DNA from: Lonicera japonica
Lineage: Eukaryota > Streptophyta > Magnoliopsida > Dipsacales > Caprifoliaceae
Length of the DNA: 64,000 bases
Assembly: GCA_021464415.1 (NCBI GenBank)
Contig: CM038467.1
Span: forward strand, 54,332,734-54,396,733
Direction of reading: 5' to 3'
The notes beneath the pieces are model-generated. The model was not told where the DNA came from. It did not search any database and was given only the letters and a program-made list of their open reading frames with translations. Both the position numbers and the translations under genes were made by a program. Below are positions 48,214 to 58,739 of this stretch, one piece after another. Position 1 is the stretch's first letter. Every line of letters begins with the position of its first letter.

Positions 48214-51200
48214 AGAGGTTTAAATCACTGAAAATCAAGGCATGCTATTGGCTGCATAAAGAACAGCAGACCATAATTCCATTGAGTTTCCCAATTCACA
48301 ACAGTCTGTACAGCTCGGAAACATTTAGTAAGGACATAAATGAGTTGGCATAAGTAAAACAACTGATCTAACAAAGGTAATTATTTTTTTGTTTTGCAAC
48401 CCTAAACTACCTGCACCTAAGAATCCATGAGTGTGATTTAGGGTGAAGGAAAAAGTGAATTGGTAAAATAAGGCCAAAAAATCTTTGCTAGTTAGAAACG
48501 AGTACAAAATGTTCTAAAAGCTAACTTTTTTCTCCTGTTACTTCATTTTTTTTTATCGGAAACAAAGAACTTATATTGATAAAATAAAATCAATACAAGC
48601 ACAAATGGTGGAAGAGGACGAGAAGTCCACAACCAGCCTGGGAAGATAAAAACAAAAGACAATGGCCCCCAGACCACCTAAAAAAAAAACAAAACATCAA
48701 AACACCTGATTCAACCCCAGACTAAAAACAAATTAAACTGAAATGTTAAACAAGAACATCCCTGAAAGCACTAAAACACTGCCTATATTACAGCAGCTAC
48801 CCAGTATCTTGAGATGTCCAAAATTGAGAGCATGCCAAATACTTTAGAAGAAAAAGCCCAGAGTGAAACCAGCGCTTTAATATTCTGCCATGTCTCCTCC
48901 ATGCCCGTCTCCTTGTCTTCAAAAGTTCTCGAATTTCTTTCCTTCCATAAACACCACATCATTGCCAAACAACAACATCTCCACAAAAATCTTGATTTCT
49001 TCTTATTCCCTTTCCAACACCATGATATAGACAACAAGTTGAACCAGGAACATGGGAATACTGCAACTAAGTCAAATTCCCTACGAATATTGTTCCACAT
49101 AAACTGTGCAAACGGGCAATGAACTAAGAAATGGTCAATCGACTCACCTTCTTTTTTACATAGAATGCACCAAGCAGGAGATATTTGCAGAAATGGATAC
49201 CTTGATTGCAACACATCGAATGTATTTACCTTCCTCCAAGCAGATAACCAGGCTAAAACTTTAACTTTTGGGGGAACCCCACTCTTCCAAATCATATTGA
49301 AGGGATCCTGATACTTCATTGCTTGGGCAGTCTCAGAATGTTCTAAAAGCTGTGAATATACATCTCTAGAACTTTCATTATTTTGAGATACAACCCCATA
49401 ATTTCATGTATAATATTAGTTGCAAATGCTTTTAGGCATCACTTTACTAAATTGAATTTTCATAAGGAAATGTTCTTCTCCATGCTATTGAGACGTCTGT
49501 CGCTTGGTCTTCTTTTTAAAATTATTCTTGGAATTAAAGTTCTAGGCGGAATCTCAGTGATTGGAAATAAGAAGATTTTGTTTCTTCATTAGCATCAATT
49601 CACATATTTCCACTTCTTAGAATCGTTGAGGAGAGTTAATACAGCAGATTTGTTACAAATCAAAAGACCATATTTGATGATTTCTCCTGCGTGTTGCATT
49701 TTGTGTAAGAGGGACTATGAGAGTATAGATCATCTAGTAATTCATTGTTCATTTGCTAGTTCAGTTTAGGGCAATATTAGTAAGGAATTTGGGGTTCAAG
49801 CAGCTTTTCCAAGATCATGGTGCGAATTCTTATCAATCAAATGGACATTCAGGGGAAACAAAGCAAGATCCTTTACGTTATGGAGATGCTGTTGTAAGGC
49901 TCTGCTTTGGTGTATATGGAAGGAAAGGAATAGTCGTATTTTTGAGAATAAGGTGGAAGATATCGATAAAATTTGGGATAGAATTAAAGCGCTGGCTTCT
50001 TTGTGGGCTTACTCTTCAAACAGGTTTGGGTTTACGTCTATTTCAGAGATTCAGAGAGACTGGACGGCTGCAATGATCTAAAATAAGTTGAGAGTTTATT
50101 TTCTAAGCTCTCAACCTGCTGATGATAGTAGTTTGTACTAGATTGTTTAATCATTCAGTTTTTAGTTCTTGTTTTAAGGCAGCTTTCTTTAGTGCCTAGC
50201 GATCCTTTTTGTATCATTTTTGTTCTCGGTTTTCTGGGTAGTGGATTACTCATCCTCTTCCAGTTCTCCTTTGCTTGTATTTTTTTTTGATCGGAAACAA
50301 AAACGCTTTTATTAATCAAATAAACAAAGCGAAAAGTACATCATTGGTGAACCAGCAGTCCACCAAACCCCTTAAGATACAAATATACTCTGCAAAAAAT
50401 TAACCATCTACAATCAAGACCAAACTCAAAAGACAGCTACATCACTGGATAGCTGCACCCCAATTCGAACAAAGATCAGAGATGGAGAGATTGCCAAAAA
50501 GATTAGAAGAGCTAGCCCAAATTGAAGATAACAATTTGATTTTGTGCCAAACTACTGCGTCTTCATTGGATTTATCTTCAAATACCCTAGAGTTTCTCTC
50601 TTGCCAAATACTCCATGATATTGCCAAGCAACAACATCTCCACAGCAAATTAGCCTTGTTCTTAACCCCTATGAACTGCCATTCCATTCCCATCAAATCA
50701 TGCCATGAATTAGGCAAAGCACCGATTATACCAAGTTCCTCCCCCACCTTGTTCCACATGTAGGTAGTATAATTGCAATGCAAGAGAATATGGTCAATGG
50801 TTTCTCCTTTTTGTTTACACAAAATACACCAAGAAGGGGAAATTGCTAAATTAGGCCTTCTTTTTTGAAGAATATCACATGTGTTTACTCTCTTCCAAGA
50901 GGCCAACCAAGCAAAAACTTTCACCTTCTGAGGGATACCAGTTTTCCAAATAAATTTGTGAGGCACAAAGGTAGGATCCTGAGGAGAGTTGATAAGCAAA
51001 TGAAAATAAGATTTGCAAGAGAAAATTCCCGATTTTTCCCCCACCCAAGATCTAGTATCCAACTCTGTTCTAGACATATTTGAATGAGAGACCAAGTCTA
51101 GCAATACCCAAAATTCCCCAATTTCTCTATCATTTAGATTCCTACGGAATTCTAAATCCCATGAGAAAGACTCATGATGGTGCCAACGAATAATTGATGC

Positions 51201-54200
51201 GACCGAATTGTTTATATTACGAGAGATACTGTACAACCGAGGGAAAAGAGTGGCAAGAGGAGAATTCCCAACCCATTTGTCTTCCCAAAATCTTATTGCA
51301 TTGCCCATGCCCACCTTAAGTCGCGTAAATGATTTAAATATGTCAATGCCGTTAGCAATAGCTTTCCAAGGGTTTCTGTGAGTGCCTCTAGTGACTATGT
51401 TTGAATCCCATCCATATTCGTGAATACCGTACTTACTTTTGATGATTGAGCACCAAAACGAATTTTGTTCAAGAGGAAATCTCCAAAGCCATTTCCCTAA
51501 CAAAGCCACATTTTTATAAGCAAGGTTACCAATACCCAACCCACCCTTTTCCTTACTCTTGGATACGTTGACCCAACTCACTAAATGCTCCCCCACACTC
51601 TCACCGTACCCTTCCCAAAAGAAATCTCTCATTAGTTTTTCAATGGCATTACATACCGAAATCGGCATTTTGAAAAGAGATAGGTAATATATGGGAATGC
51701 TCTCTAAAACCGATTGAATTAAAGTTAACCTACCTCCCTTCGACAAACAACCTTTTAGCCAACCCTCTAACCTCTTAGAGATCTTTTCAATTACCGGGGT
51801 CCAAAACCCTACTCGATAAGGGTTGTCTCCTAATGGCATCCCAAGGTAAGACATAGGCCATGAACCCATCTCACAACCCGACATACTTGCTAACGACACC
51901 AAATCTTCCTCCTTCAAATTAATGCCAACTAGCATGCTTTTGGATATATTGATGTTAAGCCCCGAGGCTAACCCAAAAATATCCAAGATGTTTATCAAAT
52001 TTTCCAGCTTAATCACGTCTTTTGATAAAAAGAAGATGGTGTCATCGGCAAATTGTAAGTGAGACAATACTATTGTGTCCCTCCCTATCTGGAACCCATC
52101 AATAAGGCCTACCTCTCTTGCTCTCACCACCAATCTATTAAGGACGTCCGTCACAAGAACAAAGAGGAAAGGTGAGAGCGGATCCCCTTGCCTAATACCC
52201 CTCGAGGCATTAAAAATACCCCTTGGTTTCCCATTGACCATAACCGAAAAATTGGAGGAAGAAAGACAACCCTTAATCCACTTCCGCCATCGAGACCCAA
52301 AACCCTTATTCTCAAGCACGTGATCAATGAAATCCCATTCCACATGATCATATGCTTTTTCAAAATCAATTTTAAATACCACTCCTTCTTTCTTTTTATC
52401 CCGATACTCCTCTACACTTTCGTTAGCAATTAAAACAAGATCTAGAATTTGACGTCCTTTTACAAACGCCCCTTGGGCTAACCCCACTGTTTCACCCATT
52501 ACCTCTCTTATTCTCAGTGCTAAGACTTTGGCCAATATCTTATATAAACTAGTGACAAGGCTAATAGGTCTATAGTCTTTGAGCTTAAGCGAAGATAATT
52601 TCTTTGGAATTAAGCAAATGTATGTAGAATTCGTACATGCATTTACAACTCCATTATTATAAAATTCATTAAAAACTCCCATGATGTCCCTTTTAATGAT
52701 TTCCCATCCCTTCTTAAAGGCCTCAATAGTGAAACCATCCGGACCCGGTGCTTTATCCCCCTCACAAGAATCAATTGCTGCCTTAATCTCCCTTTCTTCG
52801 AATGGTCTTTCAAGCCACCCTTTGCTTTCGGGACCAATTGGGCCCCATTCAAGGCCATCAAAACCCACACTACGTCTTTCTCTCTTAGAATACAATTTTT
52901 TGAAGTAATTAAGAATTTCATTCACAATCTCACTTTCGGAATTCACAATTGAGCCATCTTCTTTTTCAAGTTTAGAGATCATTTTATTTGTTTTTTTGTG
53001 ATTGACCACTCTGTGGAAAAGTTTAGAGTTGCCATCCCACTCCCTAACCCCTCGCACCTTGGCTTTTTGATTCCAAGAAATTTCCTCTCTTAAGACTAAT
53101 TCCCCAAATTTTTCTCTCAATACCTTTCTTTCCCTTTTTAAATCTTCCCCTAGAACCCCCCTAGACTCTAACTCGTCAATTTTTTGAATCCTCTCTAAAA
53201 TTCTTCCTTTCGCCACTCTTACGTCCCCAAAAATGTCAAAATTCCACTTTTTTAATTTAAATTTCACTTGTTCAAGTTTTTTCATGAATTTGAATCCTTC
53301 CCATCCGCTCACCTCACTTTCCTCCCACCATTTCCTAAAATTTCCTAGGAAATCTTTGTGAGTAAACCACATATTCTCAAATCTAAATGGCGAGGGCCCC
53401 CATTTAAATGGATTAGTATCAAGAACTATCGGAAAATGATCTGATTCAATTCTAATTAAGGCCTCTTGCCTCACCGATGTGTTTAAATCCTCCCATCCTA
53501 CTGTAAAAAGAAACCTATCCAATCTAGAGTGTGATCGCCCATTAGACCATGTGAATTCAACATTGTTGATGTTCGGGTCTCTCAAATTTGTTTCATTGAT
53601 GAACGCATCAAAGTTCCTCATGCTCCTTGTCATTCTACTACCCCTTACCCCCAATTTTTCCGAGGGAAATCTAACTACATTAAAATCCCCTCCTAGGCAC
53701 CATCTATCCCCACAAAGACCGTATAAACTTGCCAATTTGATTCTTCTATCAATATAAGTTTGTTTCTTACCAAAAAAAAAAGAAACTGGCAGGATGGTGG
53801 ATCCTCCCTCTTTTCCTCAAATTTTTTTGGCTTAATAAGATGATTTGGAAGCTACAAGTTTCCTAAAAAGTACAGAGTTTTTGCACGATTGGCTTTAAAA
53901 GGGGAGGGTCAACATTTGTGATGTGATTCAAAAAAGGAGATCTTTTCAACTTTCTCCAACTTGGTGTATATTGTGTTTGAATAGTGGGAAGACACTGACC
54001 CTATCCTGTAGCACTGTAAATTCAGGGTTGTTTGGCAATCCAATTCTTAGCTTTGAGATTGGAATTGAAGAAAATATTAGCCTACAAAATTCCAACGCTT
54101 GGAATATTTTGTTCCAATTCAAAAGCTCAGAATTTAGTTGCCAAATCCACCAACTTTATTTGGATCGAAGTCTTCAAGAATCTCTTGAACTTGACAGGAG

Positions 54201-56968
54201 CCATGCCTCTTTAAGTGGCATCATTTTGTTTTGTGGGAATGGTGTTCACATGGTAAGAAAGAAAAAATGAAGTGTCTATGGAAATATATTGTAAGTGTAG
54301 GTTGGAGAGTTTGGTTAGAGAGAAAAACGTGAATTTTTACAATTAAGCTGTGCAGAAAATGAGAAGTCTGGGTGAATGTGAACTTTGTGGTGTCTCTCGC
54401 TTCATTTTCTCAAAATTCAATGACTATAGCCTTAACGTTATAGTTGATAGTCCACAAAAAAGAAGAAACAGAAAGATAAGAGGGGAAGAGATAGATACAG
54501 AGAGAGAGAGAGAGAGAGAGACACTTGTAAAAGAAATTAAGTAATCTCAGGCTTAAGCCTCGAGCCTCACTTGGTTGAGAGGTAGACCTCTGATAAAAAC
54601 ATCCTGCCTCGAGGCATAAACTTCAATCAATGTTTTAAACATTAAGAACGTTCACATTGACAAATAAGCTTGTTCTTATGTGACCAATGGCCTCAATGAA
54701 ACAGGCACTTAGTGGATCACAATCCATTCTTTATCCAAAATGGATGTTTTAACTTGATGCATATCAGCATATACCAAAATCTACAACAGATGTATGAAAT
54801 TCTAGCTGCCGTGTACTCAATTCAGAATCACCCTCATCAAATAAAAAGACTCATTTTTCAGAACACTGGTCATGCTTTTGTTGTATGGGTGGGTTTCAAT
54901 ACCTAACGAGGAGGGAAATTTGTTTTAATGAAAATAATCCAATATCCTCATAAGTGGTTAGATTATTCCTACCTAAGACCATTTAAATTAGGCCAAAATA
55001 CTCACCAAAAATAATATTTTATGTTTTATTCTTTTACTGAAACAAGTAAAAACCAAAACAACATACTTCAAAGTTTTCCCAAACTCAGGACATAACACAT
55101 CATGTGTACAATATCAGAGTTATTTTATTCAATCCCATATAAACTAATTCATGATGTTTCTTCAATATGTCTAGTTTTCAAAAACTGAATGTTGCTCGAT
55201 TCTTTATGTTTGCTATGCTCTCTTTTATTCCTTTCTGCAAAACCAAGCCAATAGCATCTCGCATAGGCTGATACAAAGGTAAGGAAAATAAATTCCAGAC
55301 AATCGTATGAACAAACTTGAGACCTCTAATTTCTTATGGGTTCATGGTATGATATTTTGTGCTTTTCAAGAATTGTAAATTAGTAGTCAGTGTCATAATT
55401 CATGATGAGAGTTTGAATCAAATTATTAACTCATTGTAGTTCACTGCAAGAGTTTGAATTACATTACGTAACCATTTTATAGTGCGCAAACTTCATATCT
55501 AATTACCAAAATAAAAAATTAAATAAAAAAGAACTAGAAGTGAACAAAAGGAAATCTGAGTACCACGGAAATTAGAGTCGGAGAATGATGTAAATCACAC
55601 TTGTGACAAGTAAAAATACAGTATGTCTTGCACAAGAACAGTGAAAACCGCGAAGAAAACGCAGAATGAACAAGAAAAGAAAATTCGAATAAGCACAATA
55701 TGAGTGCTGATAATTCTACGTCTACACAAAATATTATTAAATTCTCAAAAGTCTTTGGATTTCTCCAATCTAGTACATAAGTCTTTTTATAAGTCTATTT
55801 ATAGGACATTAAAGACTTGGAGTTCTTAATTCCGGATGAATTAAAGTTCTTTATTTTGACTAATTATTATAAACCTATTACTATAACATTGTCTAACCTA
55901 ACAAGCAACCTTAATTAGACTATGACTAAAACAAAAACTAAGGTGGTGTTTGTTTTTACCTCTTCATGTTTAATAGAATTCTATTCAGCGCTGTGGTACA
56001 AATTTTGTTTGTTTTCTCACCACTTAATGCTTAATTAGATTAAAATCCAGTATTGAGAGGCAAGTGTTGCACTGAATGCTTAATTTAATTTTAATGAAAT
56101 TTTATTCTGAAAGTACCCCTACTATTTTTGTTCAATGAAACCGGTAAGTAGACTGCATGAAAACCAAGTCTATGATTGATTAAACTCAACAAGTGAAAAA
56201 AAAATGACCACTATATCCTTGAACAATAAATTATTGCATTAATTAACAAATAACTTTGTTAATTAATGCAATAATAAATTACTTGTTAATTAATGCAATA
56301 ACTTATTGTTCAAGGATACAGCGGTCTATATCCCTAAGCCTTATAAAATTCTCTAAACCTTTTAAAATCCCTAAAACAACAACAACGAAAAATTACATAA
56401 TTAAAGTACTAAAATCATTAAATTCTGATTTGCATCAGTGAACATTTCTTAACTTTCTTTCTTTTTTTCATATTTCAATTCCCAAAAATTAAAAAATAAT
56501 AATAAAAAAAAAGACCACTATATACAGTGGCGGACCAGAAGACAATAGTATATATAGGATACAAATGACAAAAGTTGATGCACAACATATCTATTCAAAA
56601 AGCATAATTTTCAGTGAAAGTTCTATATATATCCACATATTTAAAGTCTTTTCCTTTAAAATTAGAAGTAAAAACAAGCCAATTTAAAAAAATAATATAT
56701 ATTTTTTCAGTAATTTTAGGTGCACATAAATATCTAACATATCAAATGTTGTTGTCATGTATTAGTTAAGAGACTAACCAACATTTTTTTTTATTAAATT
56801 TTTATGTCCATGTAAAATTAACATACCAATGGGAAACCCTAACCGGAAAAAATATGATAAAAAGAAGTAGTACACACCTCTTTCGCCAGCATCACTGTCC
56901 TTGCGCTTGAGGATTTTCCTGACATCCTTTTTACTCAAGAAATTCAACATCTTTTCGATAGGCACCAT
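39265..56968 (-). CDS. Nucleotide-sugar transporter of the TPT/DMT (NST-KT) family, complete seven-exon gene
   Basis: A multi-pass carrier that probably exchanges a nucleotide sugar for a nucleoside monophosphate across the Golgi or ER membrane; the substrate is unknown. Coding exons in transcript order (complement): 56968-56878, 46985-46834, 46453-46248, 46152-46059, 43855-43689, 43559-43389, 39532-39265. Together they give 1149 bp, exactly 382 residues plus TGA, with GT/AG at each junction and consistent phases. The protein has a basic N-terminal region (LSKKDVRKILKRK), then about ten hydrophobic helices: YLMGPTVALTFNFFVSVGII, NYPIFLTFIHYICSW, LANVSLKFNSVGFYQMAKIA, VATVTDLQFHFFGACIAVAW, FLLQWSGALALG, and THVVLGQFKTCVILLGG. 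The VGFYQMxKIAVTP and QFKTCxxLxGG segments are family signatures. The C-terminal tail is hydrophilic. It looks most like the plant 'uncharacterised nucleotide-sugar transporter' group (Arabidopsis At5g55950-like, from memory). No disabling change is seen. Intron 1 is about 9.9 kb. Confidence 0.92.
39650..41432. mobile_element. Possible hAT-like element in the last transporter intron, host of a nested MULE
   Basis: The left end CTAAGAAGCACAGATAC and the right end, reverse-complemented CTTAGAAGTAGAG, then TTTGGATACGG, form an imperfect pair. The motif resembles the element at 2794 (AAGCACAGA). Flanking 8-mers are CCCAATGC (39642-39649) and CCCATTCC (41433-41440), 6 of 8 matching. Both sides contain GGATAC repeats. 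The weak TSD keeps this tentative. Confidence 0.4.
39754..40889. mobile_element. Mutator-like MITE with about 80-bp TIRs
   Basis: 1136 bp. The left arm is GGGAAAACAACAAAACAAAC then GAAGTTTGACATTGGTTGCA. The right arm, reverse-complemented, is GGGAAAACAACAAACCAACC then the same GAAGTTTGACATTGGTTGCA. The arms continue through CAATTTTGGCAATTTATC. Flanking 9-mers are TAAATTACC (39745-39753) and TAAGTTACC (40890-40898), one mismatch. There is no transposase. It is nested in the preceding element, within the transporter's last intron. Confidence 0.8.
41441..43388 (-). other. Remainder of transporter intron 6
   Basis: Non-coding. A direct repeat of AACCCAGGGCAGCACGAA occurs at about 41605 and 41704. 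A tRNA-like B-box phrase (GAGCTCGAGTCTCATACGG) at about 42246 followed by AT-rich sequence could be a SINE relic, but no A box or target duplication was established. Confidence 0.35.
44190..44465. mobile_element. Palindromic MITE in transporter intron 4
   Basis: The left part contains AAAAAAGTTGGAAAA followed by CACTACTAATTTTA. The right part, reverse-complemented, contains AAAAGTTGGAAAAAACACTA followed by CTAAGTTTTAGG. This gives a near-palindrome of about 270 bp. A diverged relative is at about 46530-46777 in intron 2 of the same gene. Target duplications are not clear. Confidence 0.5.
45276..46000. repeat. Three direct repeats, LTR-like
   Basis: GATGCAGAATCT then TTAA(T/C)TGGTTAGA occurs at about 45280 and 45796. 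AATTAGTTATTTATNT followed by TATTTTTTGGTNTTTA and a CCTATAA(A/G)TAA(A/G)GATG(T/C)AATC block recurs near 45380-45460 (decayed), 45560-45630 and 45880-45955. The AATAGCATTC/CTATTGAATA-type edges resemble copia LTR ends, but no intact terminal structure was found. It sits in transporter intron 4. Confidence 0.45.
46530..46777. mobile_element. Palindromic MITE in transporter intron 2
   Basis: Same family as 44190-44465. It shares TCCATGGAACAAAATTCTTT, GGAGAATATCTCACCAAAT and terminal AAAAGTTGGAAAA/TTTCTAACTTTTCC blocks. The ends are approximate. Confidence 0.45.
48181..48212. repeat. (AG)16 microsatellite
   Basis: Sixteen perfect AG units within transporter intron 1. Shorter AG runs lie at 47729-47742 and 54502-54521. 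Confidence 0.9.
48523..49336 (-). mobile_element. 5'-truncated LINE with 15-bp TSD
   Basis: Flanked by the identical 15-mer AATGTTCTAAAAGCT at 48508-48522 and 49337-49351. The minus-strand frame 49319-48783 encodes the C-terminal zinc-binding reverse-transcriptase-associated domain (zf-RVT, PF13966): WKSGVPPKVKVLAWLSAWRK, then CILCKKEGESIDHFLVHC, later RCCCLAMMWCLWKERNSR. A 3' UTR and an A9 tract (T run at about 48547) follow. About 24 bases lie between the A tract and the TSD, including a second short A run, as could come from 3' transduction. It is inserted in transporter intron 1. Confidence 0.85.
49600..50279 (+). mobile_element. 5'-truncated LINE, plus strand, left part (interrupted)
   Basis: The plus-strand translation gives SLRRVNTADLLQIKRPYLMI, CCILCKRDYESIDHLVIHCS, and then TLWRCCCKALLWCIWKERNS, the zf-RVT domain with a stop after the cysteine cluster. 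The 3' UTR resembles that of the LINE at 48.5 kb (CTCTTCC, TTTGCTTGTA). It breaks off at GCTTGTA (50279). Its missing 3' tip (TTGATTCTTCTATCAATATA and an A tract) is found at about 53736-53779, on the far side of the next LINE. Confidence 0.75.
50280..53732 (-). mobile_element. LINE with long intact ORF (RT and zf-RVT), inserted into the plus-strand LINE
   Basis: A target-primed non-LTR retrotransposon copy. The minus-strand frame stays open for about 1097 codons down to 50442. It starts inside the endonuclease domain (LYGLCGDRWCLGGDFNVVRF, DRFLF, SDHFPI near the N-terminus). The reverse transcriptase follows: KAPGPDGFTIEAFKKGW, YRPISLVTSLYKILAKVLAL, FKIDFEKAYDHVEWDF, GIRQGDPLSPFLFVL and catalytic FADD (about residue 565). 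At the C-terminus is the zf-RVT module (CILCKQKGETIDHILLHC). There is no ATG at the frame start: the first part of the endonuclease and any ORF1 are missing through 5' truncation, so this copy cannot move by itself. The tail is a T run at 50280-50289 on the plus strand. The open frame implies a fairly recent insertion. Confidence 0.9.
53733..53779 (+). mobile_element. 3' tip of the interrupted plus-strand LINE
   Basis: TTGATTCTTCTATCAATATA followed by AGTTTGTTTC and an A10 tract. It matches the 3' end of the LINE at 48.5 kb (TATCAATATAAGTTCTTTGT in the complementary reading). It directly abuts the truncated 5' edge of the minus-strand LINE, which explains why that frame seems to extend a little past 53732. 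Confidence 0.7.
53815..54330 (+). pseudogene. Further decayed LINE zf-RVT fragment
   Basis: The plus-strand translation contains GRVNICDVIQKRRSFQLSPT then WCILCLNSGKT, and after frameshifts HFVLWEWCSH and a WLERK-like end. This is the same zf-RVT domain with frameshifts and stops. It is a third LINE-derived piece in transporter intron 1, distinct from the two above. Confidence 0.6.
54335..55940. other. Transporter intron 1 sequence, no feature assigned
   Basis: No coding sequence recognised. An AG run lies at 54502-54521. The rest is unremarkable AT-rich intron. Confidence 0.4.
55942..56330. mobile_element. MITE related to 36525-36882, with internal foldback
   Basis: It begins GGTGGTGTTTGTTTTTACCT and matches the other copy through a TAGTAGGGGTAC-like block (about 56115). 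At 56206-56326 is a foldback: GACCACTATATCCTTGAACA with TTATTGCATTAATTAACAA on the left, and the inverse (TTGTTAATTAATGCAATAA then TGTTCAAGGATACAGCGGTC) on the right. The arms are about 45 bp with few mismatches, and a third TTGTTAATTAATGCAATAA copy lies in the loop. The right limit of the MITE is uncertain. Confidence 0.5.
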
Positions 56969-57130
56969 TCGCTTCCGAAAACAAACCCTAATCAGAGTGA
57001 AAGATCACCACTGCACTGCATTGCTACTGCTAGGCAAGAATCAATGAGTAGTAGGAGGGTAAACAAAAGCCAAAAATAGAGGCAAGGATTTAGAGAGAGA
57101 ATTGTTTGGGGGAACAGGTGGGGTTGGGGA
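56969..57130 (-). promoter_or_regulatory. Probable 5' UTR and proximal promoter of the transporter gene
   Basis: Sequence directly upstream (in the minus sense) of the transporter ATG. It is purine/pyrimidine-skewed, like a plant leader. An 88-residue minus frame at 57041-57307 is rich in Ser and Pro and lacks homology, so I regard it as leader or promoter and not a gene. No TATA box was assigned. Confidence 0.35.
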
Positions 57131-57514
57131 GATAACGGTCACAGCGGGAGAAAGAGAAAAGATTTGTCGGAAGAGAAGGAAAGGGAAAGGCGGAGTGATT
57201 GAGAAAATCACGGACGCCACCGACGGACAGTTGGAATCGAATATGGGATTAGATTTGAAATTTTTTTTTTTTTTTTTTGGAGTGAAACTGTGGACTTTCA
57301 GTACCAAGACTACTGGGAGACTGTATTTAATATTAGATTATATAAATACATAATCTGTATATTATTTATGTATATATATATTTAATTTAAGGAATAATAT
57401 TTAATAATAGATAAAAATGATTTAGTGATTAAGAAACGAATTATTTTGTTAAATGTTGGGTAAAATGAGAATTATAAAAGTTTGACACAGTTTTAAGCAA
57501 TTAAATAAGGGAAA

Positions 57515-57898
57515 ATTTCTTACGCGGATTACTGTTCACGAATGAACAGTATGGATTGATCAATTTGGCACGCTTTTCGATAAAAAAATTTGATAAAATT
57601 TTGTGGGAATGTTCTTCATCGTGTGTAGAACATCTCTACCAAATTTCATCAAAAAATTCAATCGGGAAGTGGGTTGATTGAAAAATATTGGTCCAAAAAT
57701 GGATTTATAAAATCCAATATTTTTCAATAATATAGTTAACCCACTTCTCGGTTGAATTTTTTTATGAAATTTGGCGAAGATTTTCTACACACGATGAAGA
57801 ACATCCCCACAAAATTTCATCAAAAAAATCCATCGGGAAGCGTGCCAAATTGATCAATCCGTACTGTTCATCCGTGAACAGTAATCCGCATAGGAAAT
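57515..57898. repeat. 384-bp near-perfect inverted repeat (hairpin)
   Basis: The left arm begins ATTTCTTACGCGGATTACTG. The right arm, reverse-complemented, begins ATTTCCTATGCGGATTACTG. Matching continues through GATTGATCAATTTGGCACGC, GTTCTTCATCGTGTGTAGAA and AAGTGGGTT to a short loop near 57706. The arms are about 185 bp with scattered mismatches. It is about 550 bp upstream of the transporter ATG. A partial extra copy of one arm (CACTTCTAGGTTGAGTTTTT) lies at about 58168. No coding sequence. It may be a foldback MITE, and it could be a small-RNA precursor if transcribed. Confidence 0.8.
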
Positions 57899-57899
57899 A

Positions 57900-58700
57900 T
57901 TCTGATTAAATAAAGGATATATATTAAAATTATATATATAAATTTAAATTATAAAAAATAATTCTCTTACTTTAGTAAAATAAAAGATTCCATTTAGTGG
58001 GGTAAAATAATGAATTGTTTTTTTAAAAAAAAAATTTGTAGAGATGATAAATATTATGAATGGGTTGTTTTCACAAACTTTTATTAAAAAAATCGACCTA
58101 AAAGTATGTGAAATGATTATCAAAAATTTTGAATGGTCAAAAATGTGCATATATATCAATTTTTCAATACACCCACTTCTAGGTTGAGTTTTTTTATGAA
58201 ATTTGATGGAAACGATATACTTATTATATAGATCATCTCTATTAAATTTTAAAAAAAATCATCTATTTATTCATTTAAATAAACATCCATTCTTTTAATT
58301 AAAGTGAAAGAATCACTCGTTATAGCACAACTATATATATATATAAATAACTTGTGTATTTAAAAACACCCGATTCATTTGAAATGAACTTTTTAAACGC
58401 TTTCCAAATATGCGCAATAAAATTAGTGTACACAGAAAAAAGAAAAATAATTTCTAGCAAATGAAGCTTATAGCTTATATCGTGGAAACATATATCATCG
58501 TTCGTTCGTTCGTTTGCTCATTGCTTTCGTATGACATTTGAAATTTGTTGAAAATTACGATTAAAACCCTCACAATCTATAAGACATCTGTTTCCGAAAA
58601 CTACAACACTTTGACAAAAATCCAACTGTTGAAATGAAGTACGGCAAATTGGTAAATATAGGCCAACATAAAGGGTGTTTCTTAACACCATTATTTCTCT
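57900..58700. other. Intergenic sequence
   Basis: No gene. It includes a partial arm of the hairpin family (58156-58250) and AT-rich repeats. Confidence 0.4.
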
Positions 58701-58702
58701 CC

Positions 58703-58704
<2 letters not shown>

Positions 58705-58733
<29 letters not shown>
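58705..58733 (+). repeat. C29 homopolymer
   Basis: Twenty-nine consecutive C residues; the glycine- or proline-rich frames over it are spurious. Length is likely uncertain. Confidence 0.9.
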
Positions 58734-58735
<2 letters not shown>

Positions 58736-58739
58736 ACCC

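Noticed and set aside
53479..53757. 92-codon plus-strand frame and other plus frames at 50482-52433
   Set aside because: All are opposite-strand shadows of the long LINE reverse-transcriptase frame.
57041..57353. Minus 88-codon Ser/Pro-rich and plus 83-codon Gly/Lys-rich frames
   Set aside because: They mirror each other over a purine-rich leader and a T run and have no homology; the region is better read as the transporter's 5' UTR and promoter.
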